NCBI RefSeq assembly: GCF_000316665.1
Contig: NC_019678.1
Location: forward strand, 1,922,001 to 1,986,000
Direction: 5' to 3'
Length of the DNA stretch: 64,000 nucleotides
Source: Rivularia sp. PCC 7116
GTDB taxonomy: Bacteria > Cyanobacteriota > Cyanobacteriia > Cyanobacteriales > Nostocaceae
How positions within the stretch are numbered: position 1 is the first letter of the stretch; every line of letters begins with the position of its first letter. The translations under genes were made by a program, and so were the position numbers. The notes beneath the pieces were generated by a model. The model had not been told where the DNA came from. It was given only the letters and a program-made list of their open reading frames with translations, and ran no database searches. Below are positions 56,896-64,000 of the stretch, piece by piece.

Positions 56896-58095
56896 TTATG
56901 AGCATGGTAGGTATCCTTCCACCAAACAATCAGAACCTACAATCCTCATCTCTACACGTTCCAAAGATAGCGCTTGAGTCATTGTAGTTAAACCTAAATC
57001 TCCTACAGGTGTGGGAGCATTACTCCCACCAATAATTTTTGGAGCGATAAATGCTAGAACTTTTTGTACTGCTCCTTGAGCTATGGCATTAGCAGCCAGA
57101 ATTCCTCCACATTCCCATAGCACGCTACAAAAACCCAAATCATATAGGTAAGCCATTGCTTTTTCGGGTGTGAGTGGTGATAATTCCACCACTTTTACGC
57201 CTTGTTTTCGTAAATTTTCTTGTAAATCTGGCTTAGCTCCGAGCTCTGTTAATACAAGGGTGGGTGATTCCTGAGTTTGCCACAAATGTGCTTCTCTAGG
57301 TAAATCAAGAGTGCGACTCATTACGACTCGCAAAGGATTGTGTGCCCCAGCTAAGCGAGAAGTTAAGCGAGGATTGTCTTGGCGCACTGTGTTGCCGCCA
57401 ACAATAACAGCATCAGATCCAGCCCGTAATTGTCTTACTACAGTGCGGGCATCTTGGTTTGTTACCCAAGCACTGTGACCAGTTGTAGTGGCGATTTTAC
57501 CATCCAAAGTCATAGCGTATTTCAAAATACCCAAAGGCTGCTTATAAAGGATTCGATGAATAAAGCCTTCATTTAGCTTACGGCAAGCTTCTTCTTCTAC
57601 TCCTGAAACCACCTCAATACCAGCTTCTTGTAAGCGCTGTATTCCACCTCCTGCAACTAACGGATTTGGATCTACCATACCTACCACAACTTTTACTACT
57701 CCTGCGGCTACTAGAGCCTCCGAGCAGGGTGGTGTACGTCCGTGATGATTGCAAGGCTCTAAGCTGACGTAAATGGTAGCTCCACGAGCATTATCTCCAG
57801 CTGCTTTGAGTGCAAAAACTTCTGCATGAGGTTCTCCGGCACGAGGATGAAAACCTTCCCCAATAATTTCCCCATTTTTGACAATTACTGCTCCTACCAT
57901 TGGATTTGGTGAAGTACGCCCCAAACCACGACGAGCCAGTTCCAAACAACGCCGCATCATAGTTCTGTCAAAATCACTTCCTACCGCTTTCACTGGCGAT
58001 CGCTTTGGGTAGAGCAATTCAAATTCGTCTACTTTTTCCTTCTCGATATTAGATATTAATTTATCTGCACTAGGATTGGCAGGAGAATCGTTCAT
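56896..58095 (-). CDS. ribD: Riboflavin biosynthesis deaminase/reductase RibD
   Basis: RibD deaminates and then reduces the riboflavin pyrimidine precursor. This 399-aa fusion has the CDA-type deaminase domain (from about residue 41) with zinc site PHAEV (H90, E92) and EPCNHHGRTPPC (C115, C124). The HTP reductase domain follows from about residue 195 (YAMTLDGKIATTTGHSAWVT, AGSDAVIVGGNTVRQDNPRLT). The first about 40 residues are a variable extension. The mreD terminator lies upstream, so ribD is a separate unit. Confidence 0.96.
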   Translation of the reverse strand: MNDSPANPSADKLISNIEKEKVDEFELLYPKRSPVKAVGSDFDRTMMRRCLELARRGLGRTSPNPMVGAVIVKNGEIIGEGFHPRAGEPHAEVFALKAAGDNARGATIYVSLEPCNHHGRTPPCSEALVAAGVVKVVVGMVDPNPLVAGGGIQRLQEAGIEVVSGVEEEACRKLNEGFIHRILYKQPLGILKYAMTLDGKIATTTGHSAWVTNQDARTVVRQLRAGSDAVIVGGNTVRQDNPRLTSRLAGAHNPLRVVMSRTLDLPREAHLWQTQESPTLVLTELGAKPDLQENLRKQGVKVVELSPLTPEKAMAYLYDLGFCSVLWECGGILAANAIAQGAVQKVLAFIAPKIIGGSNAPTPVGDLGLTTMTQALSLERVEMRIVGSDCLVEGYLPCS

Positions 58096-58390
58096 AATAA
58101 ATCAGTATTTTTGCGTGAATATAGTTCATTTCCCAGAAAAATCGGAAAATGAAAGCAATTCGGAAAGAGGAGTTGACACAAGCCCATATACAAGGCTGCA
58201 ATGTAAAAGCTCCACTTAACTTCTTGCATCCATATTGCCAGAGGCAGCATGATAAATTCCAACAAAATTAAGGAGGAAGGAATCAAACAGCTTTTTAGTG
58301 CGATTCCTTCCTCCTTTTTGAAGATGAGGGGATTTTTTTTTAGTAGCGAGTAAACTATGCTCTATGCCCTATGTCCAATTCCTAATTAAA
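58096..58390. other. ribD-mreD spacer
   Basis: It contains the terminator listed separately. A 64-codon frame crossing it (58092-58286) is hydrophobic by chance. Confidence 0.6.
58270..58316 (-). terminator. Strong hairpin terminator after mreD
   Basis: Fifteen-base arms AAGGAGGAAGGAATC (58270-58284) and GATTCCTTCCTCCTT (58302-58316) pair perfectly around a 17-base loop. On the minus strand the stem is followed by TAATTTTGTT. It ends the mreBCD transcript before ribD. Confidence 0.85.
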
Positions 58391-59029
58391 TCAACTAGAT
58401 TGTTCTGCTAACTTCAACTGCTGCCACCAACGATTTAAAGGATAATAAACCACGGGTGCCCAAAGACTGCTGAGAATCGCGGAAGCTAGAGTCACCTTTT
58501 TGTAATATGCCCAGATGACATCCGAACTAGCAGTACCTGCCCCAATTAGCTGCAAGGCAAAGATGGTATCCGATAAAATAGCCATTGCAAAAACAATCAA
58601 GGCAATTGAAATAAAGTCTTCTTGGATGAAACGCTGTTTCTGAAATAAACCGATTAAAAAACCTACCACACCTAAACTGACAGCATGAGTAGGCTGGGGT
58701 GATGTCATTGCATCTTGAAGCAAACCCAAAATTACCCCAGCGAAAGCACCTTGTAATGCCGAACGCTTGACACTCCAAGCTACAACCCAAATCAACAGCC
58801 AATTAGCCCCAATCCCCAATAATTCCATACCGGGAAAGCGATTTGGCAATAGAAATAAACATAACAATACAGAGCCAGCAATTACAGCCCAATCAGTAGT
58901 TTGACGCAAGCGGGGATGCCAGCGAGAAAGGGGTTTGATGTGCTGTTTCTTCGATTTTTTGCGTCGGGATGGAGGCAGTCCACTGGTTTGTCTTTTCTTC
59001 TCTTTCTCCCGAAATTTGGGAATTTTCAT
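58391..59029 (-). CDS. mreD: Rod shape-determining protein MreD
   Basis: This 212-aa protein has a long basic N-terminal tail (KKSKKQHIKPLSRWHPR) and five hydrophobic segments (from VIAGSVLLCLFLLP to the VYYPLNRWW end). MreD links the cytoskeletal MreB/MreC complex to peptidoglycan synthesis. It follows mreC by 23 bp on the same strand, which supports the identification as strongly as the low sequence similarity typical of MreD. Confidence 0.88.
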   Translation of the reverse strand: MKIPKFREKEKKRQTSGLPPSRRKKSKKQHIKPLSRWHPRLRQTTDWAVIAGSVLLCLFLLPNRFPGMELLGIGANWLLIWVVAWSVKRSALQGAFAGVILGLLQDAMTSPQPTHAVSLGVVGFLIGLFQKQRFIQEDFISIALIVFAMAILSDTIFALQLIGAGTASSDVIWAYYKKVTLASAILSSLWAPVVYYPLNRWWQQLKLAEQSS

Positions 59030-59052
59030 TGACTATAGCCTTGCTGTCTGTC

Positions 59053-59841
59053 TTATTTCTGTGTGTCTTTGTTGTTGGGTGCTGGATTTGTCGGCTTAGA
59101 ATTAACCGTTACCCAGTCAAGAGAACGAATTGGGGGAAAAAGTTCTATTGTTGCAACTGATGCAGGAAGTCTTTTTAAATCCAATGATTTGATTTTTCCG
59201 ATTGGTACACCTGAAGGGAACTTAGAACTGTAAGTAGATGTAGAAACCACGTCTCCCGGTTTCACATTTGGTACTTTTTCATAAAATTCCAATACCGCAT
59301 CAGCAGAGCCATCTCCTCGTAAAATACCTTTAGCTCCAGTACGACTGATGTTAACTCCTACTTGTGAATTCATATCGCTGATTAGCAAAACGCGGCTAGT
59401 ATTAGGAGTTACGCTATCTATTAACCCAACTAAACCACCTTCTGCCTTGACTATATAACCTTTCTTGATTCCTGAAAGGCTACCGCGATTCAAAGTCACC
59501 TGTTGCCACCAATTATCTGCACTACGTCCAACCACGCGAGCCGGAATAGTAGGTGTATTTTTTGGTTCTTTTTCAACGTATTTTAATAAAGCCTTAATAT
59601 TCTTATTCTGGCTTTCTAATTCAACGATTCTAGCTTGCAGTTCCTGTACCTTAGCATCCTTCAAGTATTCTTGTTGATTCGGTTGGGTTTGGAATACCTC
59701 AAGCGGACGAGCAATACCATCGTAAAACTCAACTAAAACTTCACCTTGAGTTTGGCGAATCAATACAGCACCACCAACTACCAAAGCTAACAATCCGAAC
59801 TGTAACCCAAAACGCTCCCACCAGCGACGTGCAGTAAACAT
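59053..59841 (-). CDS. mreC: Rod shape-determining protein MreC
   Basis: From ATG 59841 the product is 262 aa (a TTG at 59859 adds six). A signal-anchor near residues 13-30 is followed by a coiled coil (residues about 70-100, LQARIVELESQNKNIKALL) and the MreC beta domain (ARVVGRSADNWWQQVTLNRGS, GIKKGYIV, GGLVGLI, SRVLLISDMNSQVGVN, FPSGVPIGKI). It acts in the periplasm with MreB/MreD. A strong hairpin separates it from mreB. Confidence 0.93.
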   Translation of the reverse strand: MFTARRWWERFGLQFGLLALVVGGAVLIRQTQGEVLVEFYDGIARPLEVFQTQPNQQEYLKDAKVQELQARIVELESQNKNIKALLKYVEKEPKNTPTIPARVVGRSADNWWQQVTLNRGSLSGIKKGYIVKAEGGLVGLIDSVTPNTSRVLLISDMNSQVGVNISRTGAKGILRGDGSADAVLEFYEKVPNVKPGDVVSTSTYSSKFPSGVPIGKIKSLDLKRLPASVATIELFPPIRSLDWVTVNSKPTNPAPNNKDTQK

Positions 59842-60028
59842 ATAAACCTTTGTATACAAGAAATTTTCTTAATGAATTTTTGAGCTTTAATTCGCTTAGT
59901 TTTAAGTCAAAATTTGTTGAAAGGAGGTCTTAATCCCCATTAAAAAATATAACTGCGAATTGCGGCAAATATTCCATCTGCGTTCCCCCAGCGAAGGAGA
60001 TTGCAAATTAATTTAATAATTTTAATAA

Positions 60029-60064
60029 GAAGATATTGGATTCTATACAGAATCCAATATCTTC
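60029..60064 (-). terminator. Perfect 16-bp hairpin between mreB and mreC
   Basis: GAAGATATTGGATTCT and AGAATCCAATATCTTC are perfect arms with an ATAC loop. They start 20 bp after the mreB stop, and on the minus strand the stem is followed by TTATTAAAATTATT. It is a plausible attenuator or processing site that would raise mreB above mreCD. Confidence 0.8.
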
Positions 60065-60083
60065 TGGCAGAACACACTCTTCT

Positions 60084-61127
60084 CTAGATATTGCGAGAAC
60101 GTGCGCTGAATACCCGTTCCAATTGCTTGAAATTTTCTAACACGCGCCCAGTGCCCAAAACTACACAGCTTAAAGGGTCTGCTGCAACGTGTGTTACAAT
60201 TCCTGTTTCATGGCTGATTAAAGTATCTATACCCTTGAGCAAAGCACCACCACCAGCAAGCATAATGCCCCTATCGATAATATCTGCTGCTAGTTCCGGA
60301 GGTGTGCGCTCTAAAGTTCGCTTCACTGCTTCAATAATAACCGAAAGTGGTTCCGCCATACTTTCACGGATTTCTGGCCCTTTAATCGTAACCGTTCTTG
60401 GCAAACCAGAAAGTAGATGCAAACCTCGAACTTCCATCATTGCTTCTTCATCGTCATGAGTGGGATAAGCAGAACCAATACGAATCTTGATATCTTCTGC
60501 TGTACGTTCCCCAATCACCAGATTATGAACTTTCTTCATATACTGGACAATTGATTCGGTTAATTCATCCCCAGCAATACGTACTGATTCGCTCAGTACG
60601 GTACCTTGAAGACTCAATACCGCAACTTCAGTGGTACCACCACCAATATCAATAATCATATTACCAGTAGGCTCTGCTACCGGTAGTCCTGCTCCAATGG
60701 CTGCTGCTACAGGTTCATCGATTAGATAAACTTCTCTTGCCCCTGCTTGAGAAGCAGCATCCATCACAGCCCTTCTTTCAACACCAGTTACACCGCTGGG
60801 GATACCAATTACAATCCTGGGTAAAACTAGAGATTTACCTTCGTTTACGCGCTGAATAAAATTCTTCAGCATTAGTTCGGCAGTATCAAAGTCAGCAATT
60901 ACACCATCGCGCAAAGGACGCAAGGCAATCACATTTCCGGGAGTCCTACCGAGCATTTTCTTCGCATCCTCTCCCACAGCCAGCGCTACCTTTTCGTTTT
61001 GGTCGATGGCAACAACTGACGGCTCTTGGAGTACAATGCCTTTACCAGAAACGTAAACGAGAGTGTTGGCAGTACCCAGATCGATACCCATATCCCGCGA
61101 CAAGGAAAACTTACTGAAAAGACCCAC
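60084..61127 (-). CDS. mreB: Rod shape-determining actin homologue MreB
   Basis: This 347-aa protein starts at GTG 61127 and reads MGLFSKFSLSRDMGIDLG. It shows phosphate-1 GIDLGTANTLVYV, connect-1 and the IDIGGGTTEVAVLS phosphate-2 loop, plus IMLAGGGALLKG and the closing LFENFKQL-like region (VLENFKQLERVF). It forms membrane-associated filaments that organise cell-wall growth. It heads the mreB-mreC-mreD unit and is divergent from ssb. Confidence 0.98.
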   Translation of the reverse strand: MGLFSKFSLSRDMGIDLGTANTLVYVSGKGIVLQEPSVVAIDQNEKVALAVGEDAKKMLGRTPGNVIALRPLRDGVIADFDTAELMLKNFIQRVNEGKSLVLPRIVIGIPSGVTGVERRAVMDAASQAGAREVYLIDEPVAAAIGAGLPVAEPTGNMIIDIGGGTTEVAVLSLQGTVLSESVRIAGDELTESIVQYMKKVHNLVIGERTAEDIKIRIGSAYPTHDDEEAMMEVRGLHLLSGLPRTVTIKGPEIRESMAEPLSVIIEAVKRTLERTPPELAADIIDRGIMLAGGGALLKGIDTLISHETGIVTHVAADPLSCVVLGTGRVLENFKQLERVFSARSRNI

Positions 61128-61459
61128 GCGTTTCTACGCCCCCTATTCTCGCTACTTTTTACAACGTCCGAAATACCGAATCGTGCTGGATTCTATTATT
61201 TTTTTTGACCTGAGTCTAGTAAAGCAGATTAACTTTTGAAATATCTTTTCCGAATCTTTACCATGTCCGGGTCCCTTTGATTTTTTATTCCTCGTTTTAC
61301 TAAACCCATCAGTATGCTTTTGCAATTTAGGTATAGTCATTTTTATCATCTAATTGATAAATTTTGTTGTCAATTATTTAACACTACGTCAAATGTGTTC
61401 TAATCCGCTATTATATAAATCATCATTTCAAAGTACACCAGTACTAAAAACACAAACAT

Positions 61460-61819
61460 ATGAGTATTAATGTTGTCCATCTTGTAGGTCGTGTGGGTAC
61501 CGACCCCGACATGAAATATTTTGAATCTGGTAGTGTTAAGTGTAGATTGACCTTAGCGGTTGACCGTCGTAGAAAAGACAGTGGACCTGACTGGTTTAAT
61601 CTAGAACTGTGGGGAAGAACGGCAGAGATTGCTAATAGTTACGTGCGTAAAGGGAAACAAATCGCCGTAAAAGGTTCCTTAAAATTGGATAGCTGGAACG
61701 ATCGTTCCACAGGTGTACCTCGTTCATCACCAGTTATTAACGTAGATGACTTACAGTTACTAGGCTCTAGGAGGGATTCTGAAGCTGACATGATGAATAG
61801 CAGCCCAGAACATTTTTAA
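61460..61819 (+). CDS. ssb: Single-stranded DNA-binding protein (short cyanobacterial type)
   Basis: This 119-aa OB-fold protein reads MSINVVHLVGRVGTDPDMKYFESG, LTLAVDRRRKDSGPDWFNLELWGRTAEIA and VRKGKQIAVKGSLKLDSW. It lacks the long acidic tail and DDDIPF end of E. coli SSB, as cyanobacterial SSBs of this length usually do. It binds single-stranded DNA in replication and repair. The divergent mreB neighbour is, as I recall, a common cyanobacterial arrangement. Confidence 0.93.
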   Translation: MSINVVHLVGRVGTDPDMKYFESGSVKCRLTLAVDRRRKDSGPDWFNLELWGRTAEIANSYVRKGKQIAVKGSLKLDSWNDRSTGVPRSSPVINVDDLQLLGSRRDSEADMMNSSPEHF

Positions 61820-61820
61820 T

Positions 61821-61892
61821 TAGTAGTTAGTAGTTAGTAGTTAGTAGCTAGTAGTTAGTAGTTAGTCGTTAGTAGTTAGTCGTTAGTCGTTA
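61821..61892. repeat. Heptameric STRR (TAGTTAG)
   Basis: About ten 7-mers TAGTTAG/TAGTTAGTCG-type units follow the ssb stop by one base or two. It pairs partly (6 of 7 per unit) with the array at 61930-61997. Confidence 0.9.
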
Positions 61893-61929
61893 AGACTTAA
61901 TAGTTTCTACTAAACTGATGAAACAAAAA

Positions 61930-61997
61930 CTAAAAACTAATAACTAATAACTAATAACTAACAACTAATAACTAACAACTAAAAACTAATAACTAAT
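61930..61997. repeat. Heptameric STRR (AACTAAT)
   Basis: About nine 7-mers AACTAAT/AACTAAC follow, overlapping the last codons of the SIMPL gene. Confidence 0.9.
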
Positions 61998-62732
61998 TCG
62001 TAAAGTAACAGATGCCCCCACTTCTTGTTCGCCGCCAATTACAGGAGTGGGTGCAGCTTCTGCCATTGCTGCTGTAGGTGCACTTCTTCTATACATTACA
62101 GGTTCTGGCATTGAAGCATTATTAACTTGAATATTAACTATTTCTTTTGCTGTAAAACCCAAACTAGAGAAAACAGCATTAGCTTGTTTCTGAGCGTCTT
62201 GAGTTGCTTCTTTTAATGCTTGTTGGCGTGCTTGAGTAATTTCTTCTTCAGTAGCTACAAATCTAATGCTATTAATTCGTGTCGCACCAGCTTTTATGGT
62301 TTCATCTAATAATTTGCCAGCTTTATCCGTTGGAATGCGAAAACTTACGGTGTTGGTAGCTTCGTATCCCTGAAGTTTTCGTACATTATCCTTGTAGCTG
62401 TATGTAGGATTTAGTCTAATACCAGTAGTTTGTAATTTATCTACATTTCGCGATTTGAGTAATGCGACTACAGCATTGGACTTACGAGCTGCTTCTTGCT
62501 GCACGACATTAGCAGCTTTACCTTGAACCTGAACGCCTAAACTCACCTTAGACAAGCTTGTAGGAATTGTCTCTGTTCCTTGTCCCGTAACAGTTAAGGT
62601 TCGTAACATTACTTTTTCTTCTGCCCAACCTGGTTGAACGGAAGTAACACTGAAAAACAACGCGATAGGTAAAATTCTCCAGAATTTTTGGTAATTCTGA
62701 TGTTTGGACTGCGATAATTTTATTTTATTCAT
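61986..62732 (-). CDS. SIMPL-domain (DUF541) periplasmic protein
   Basis: This 248-aa protein has a signal peptide (RILPIALFFSVTSVQPGWA, cleavage near residue 37). A SIMPL/DUF541 domain follows: LTVTGQGTETIPTSLSKVSLGVQVQG, LQTTGIRLNPTYSY and IRFVATEEEI, with the C-terminal EVGASVTLRISY. Family members are envelope proteins of uncertain role. The last codons lie inside a heptamer array. Confidence 0.88.
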   Translation of the reverse strand: MNKIKLSQSKHQNYQKFWRILPIALFFSVTSVQPGWAEEKVMLRTLTVTGQGTETIPTSLSKVSLGVQVQGKAANVVQQEAARKSNAVVALLKSRNVDKLQTTGIRLNPTYSYKDNVRKLQGYEATNTVSFRIPTDKAGKLLDETIKAGATRINSIRFVATEEEITQARQQALKEATQDAQKQANAVFSSLGFTAKEIVNIQVNNASMPEPVMYRRSAPTAAMAEAAPTPVIGGEQEVGASVTLRISY

Positions 62733-62923
62733 AATATTTTTACCTCAAGTTAAATTATCATCTTGTGATATTCTGTTCTAGAGTATTTACTTAATTTGAA
62801 TGTTCCTCTGCCGTAAAATTAGTTTTGGGCTAATAAAACGGCAACCCGCATAGAAAAAGATTTATGATTTAATTCGATTAAAAAATCATAGTCTTAATAT
62901 CATATTGCGAGGACATATTATAC

Positions 62924-63334
62924 ATGAATTGGCTGTTAAAAACCGAACCTAACGAATACTCCTATACTGACTTAGAAAAAGAAAACACTGCGATATGGGA
63001 TGGAGTCAAAAATGCTCTGGCTCTAAAAAATATGCGTGCAATGCTTCCAGGAGAAGAAGCATTTATTTATCACACTGGTAAAGAGCGGAGGATTATAGGA
63101 ATTGCAAAGGTTGCGAGTATTGCATATCCAGATCCGAAATTAAACGATCTAAAAAGACTGGTTGTAGATATACGAGCCGAGCGAAAATTACCCGAGCCTG
63201 TTACTCTAAAGCAAATTAAGCAAGATGAAAAATTTATAGGTTTCGACTTATTGCGATTACCAAGACTATCAATTGTTCCAGTTTCACCTCAACACTGGCA
63301 GCACTTGTTAGAGCTTGCGGGAATTAAAAGTTGA
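62924..63334 (+). CDS. EVE-domain protein
   Basis: This 136-aa protein is a stand-alone EVE (PUA-like) domain: NWLLKTEPNEYSYTDLEKE, AIWDGVKNALALKNMRAML, GEEAFIYHTGKERRIIGIA and FGFDLLRLPRLSIVPVSP-like (IGFDLLRLPRLSIVPVS). EVE domains bind modified bases in DNA or RNA and occur fused to restriction nucleases; a solitary one may act in RNA-modification reading. The start ATG follows a GAGGACA site. Confidence 0.93.
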   Translation: MNWLLKTEPNEYSYTDLEKENTAIWDGVKNALALKNMRAMLPGEEAFIYHTGKERRIIGIAKVASIAYPDPKLNDLKRLVVDIRAERKLPEPVTLKQIKQDEKFIGFDLLRLPRLSIVPVSPQHWQHLLELAGIKS

Positions 63335-64000
63335 TATCAAGCTTGCTAGAAACTCACAAACATCAAGAATTATCAAAGCTGATCGTGCCGAATGCTGATT
63401 TTTTTGTTCCTGTTACTACGATTATCTATCCAAATGTTTTAATCGAACCGTTATAAGCAATCATTCCTGGTTTAATTATGCCAACTTTCCTGATTGAAGT
63501 TGCGATCGCAGGTAAAGTTATCACAGGTTTTAGTGTTTTTAATCAACCCAAATCAATCGAAATTGCGATTGGTGTGGAAATGATTCTTTTGGGTTAGTGG
63601 ATGTTTAAGAGCATTGATTGCGACGCTGGAATCTTCTCTAAATCATTCAAGGGTAGTAATCTGGTAACGATAGTTACTCTAATTACCTTTAAATCGTCAT
63701 ACTCTATTACAATTTAGCTTGTCTCAACAAGCAGGTAGAAATATTTATGAAATAGAGTTAGAACCTTCAACAGTTTATTTATGTTTAGTGTTCAAAAGCT
63801 TTACCCAACCCTTACAAGAATTCCTAAAACTTGTTTTTTATTTTTTGTCCTGAGTTGATTGCCAAGCAATTGCTTTACTCTTCGCAAGGAGAAGCCAATT
63901 AAAAATACATCAACTTTCTCGTCCGATATTAATAATCGCGAATCTTATAACCTGAAATTGTGAATTGCATAAAACATGTATCATTGTGTAAAAGTAGCTA
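63335..64000. other. Gene-poor end of window with decayed reading frames
   Basis: Several short frames (63380-63452, 63478-63597, 63719-63853) have protein-like composition but are separated by stops, and no family was recognised. A degenerate gene is possible. No RNA or repeat is seen. Confidence 0.4.

Noticed and set aside
58092-58286. 64-codon hydrophobic frame upstream of ribD
   Set aside because: It overlaps the ribD start and the mreD terminator; hydrophobicity is due to AT-rich DNA.

Overview
The window is a chromosomal segment of a filamentous, probably heterocyst-forming (Nostocales/Rivulariaceae-like) cyanobacterium. The evidence is a CyanoP-type PsbP, an SLH-plus-OprB porin, a fused RibBA with the cyanobacterial C-terminal extension, an intact hormogonium polysaccharide (hps) locus, many GCGATCGC (HIP1) octamers, heptameric short tandem repeats (AACTAAT, TAGTTAG, CCCAATG types) and numerous small palindromic intergenic repeats. 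The genus cannot be fixed from the sequence alone. No rRNA, tRNA or CRISPR array was seen. Nearly every gene from 1 to 39.4 kb lies on the minus strand; after enolase the orientation is mixed.

Layout. 1-4.7 kb: era (cut by the window edge), a decayed IS200/IS605 right end, a zinc deacylase, an intact stand-alone TnpB element and a Maf pyrophosphatase. 4.8-8.7 kb: psbP, an unknown gene, a DUF2278-lamin-tail protein and a GAF-SpoIIE phosphatase. 9.7-13.3 kb: ftsY, nusB and DUF502, which together with the phosphatase form a group I recall as recurrent in cyanobacteria. 14-34.5 kb: the hps region. It holds glycosyltransferases, HpsJ, four class-III-prepilin-type pseudopilins and the giant HpsA (1687 aa), then, beyond rpmB and htpG, three more GT2 enzymes and a second HpsE. 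This looks like a type II secretion/type IV pilus-like minor pseudopilin set combined with sugar-assembly enzymes for the slime that supports hormogonium gliding. 34.7-44.5 kb: clpB, an iron-uptake-type porin, eno, argC and ribBA, separated by repeat-rich spacers.

44.5-47.5 kb is the most distinctive accessory segment. An AAA/ABC-type ATPase overlaps an RloB-family gene that shows TOPRIM-like acidic residues, and a small membrane protein converges on the pair. The block is bounded by two 152-bp, about 95% identical inverted repeats. It is a good candidate for an AbiL/RloAB-type phage-defence cassette carried between repeats. Just outside it, an XRE regulator is divergent from a DUF2834 membrane protein, with a perfect palindrome over the regulator's ribosome-binding site.

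48.9-64 kb: an orphan Phd-like antitoxin with an acidic extension, metH, and a 2.3-kb tract peppered with six copies of one palindromic repeat. That tract holds a DUF559 nuclease, an unknown gene, an alpha/beta hydrolase whose C-terminus is encoded by the repeat, and a nei gene broken by an internal deletion. Then come ribD, the mreBCD cell-shape genes (with a very strong hairpin between mreB and mreC), ssb, a SIMPL-domain protein and an EVE-domain protein. The last 660 bases contain no convincing gene.
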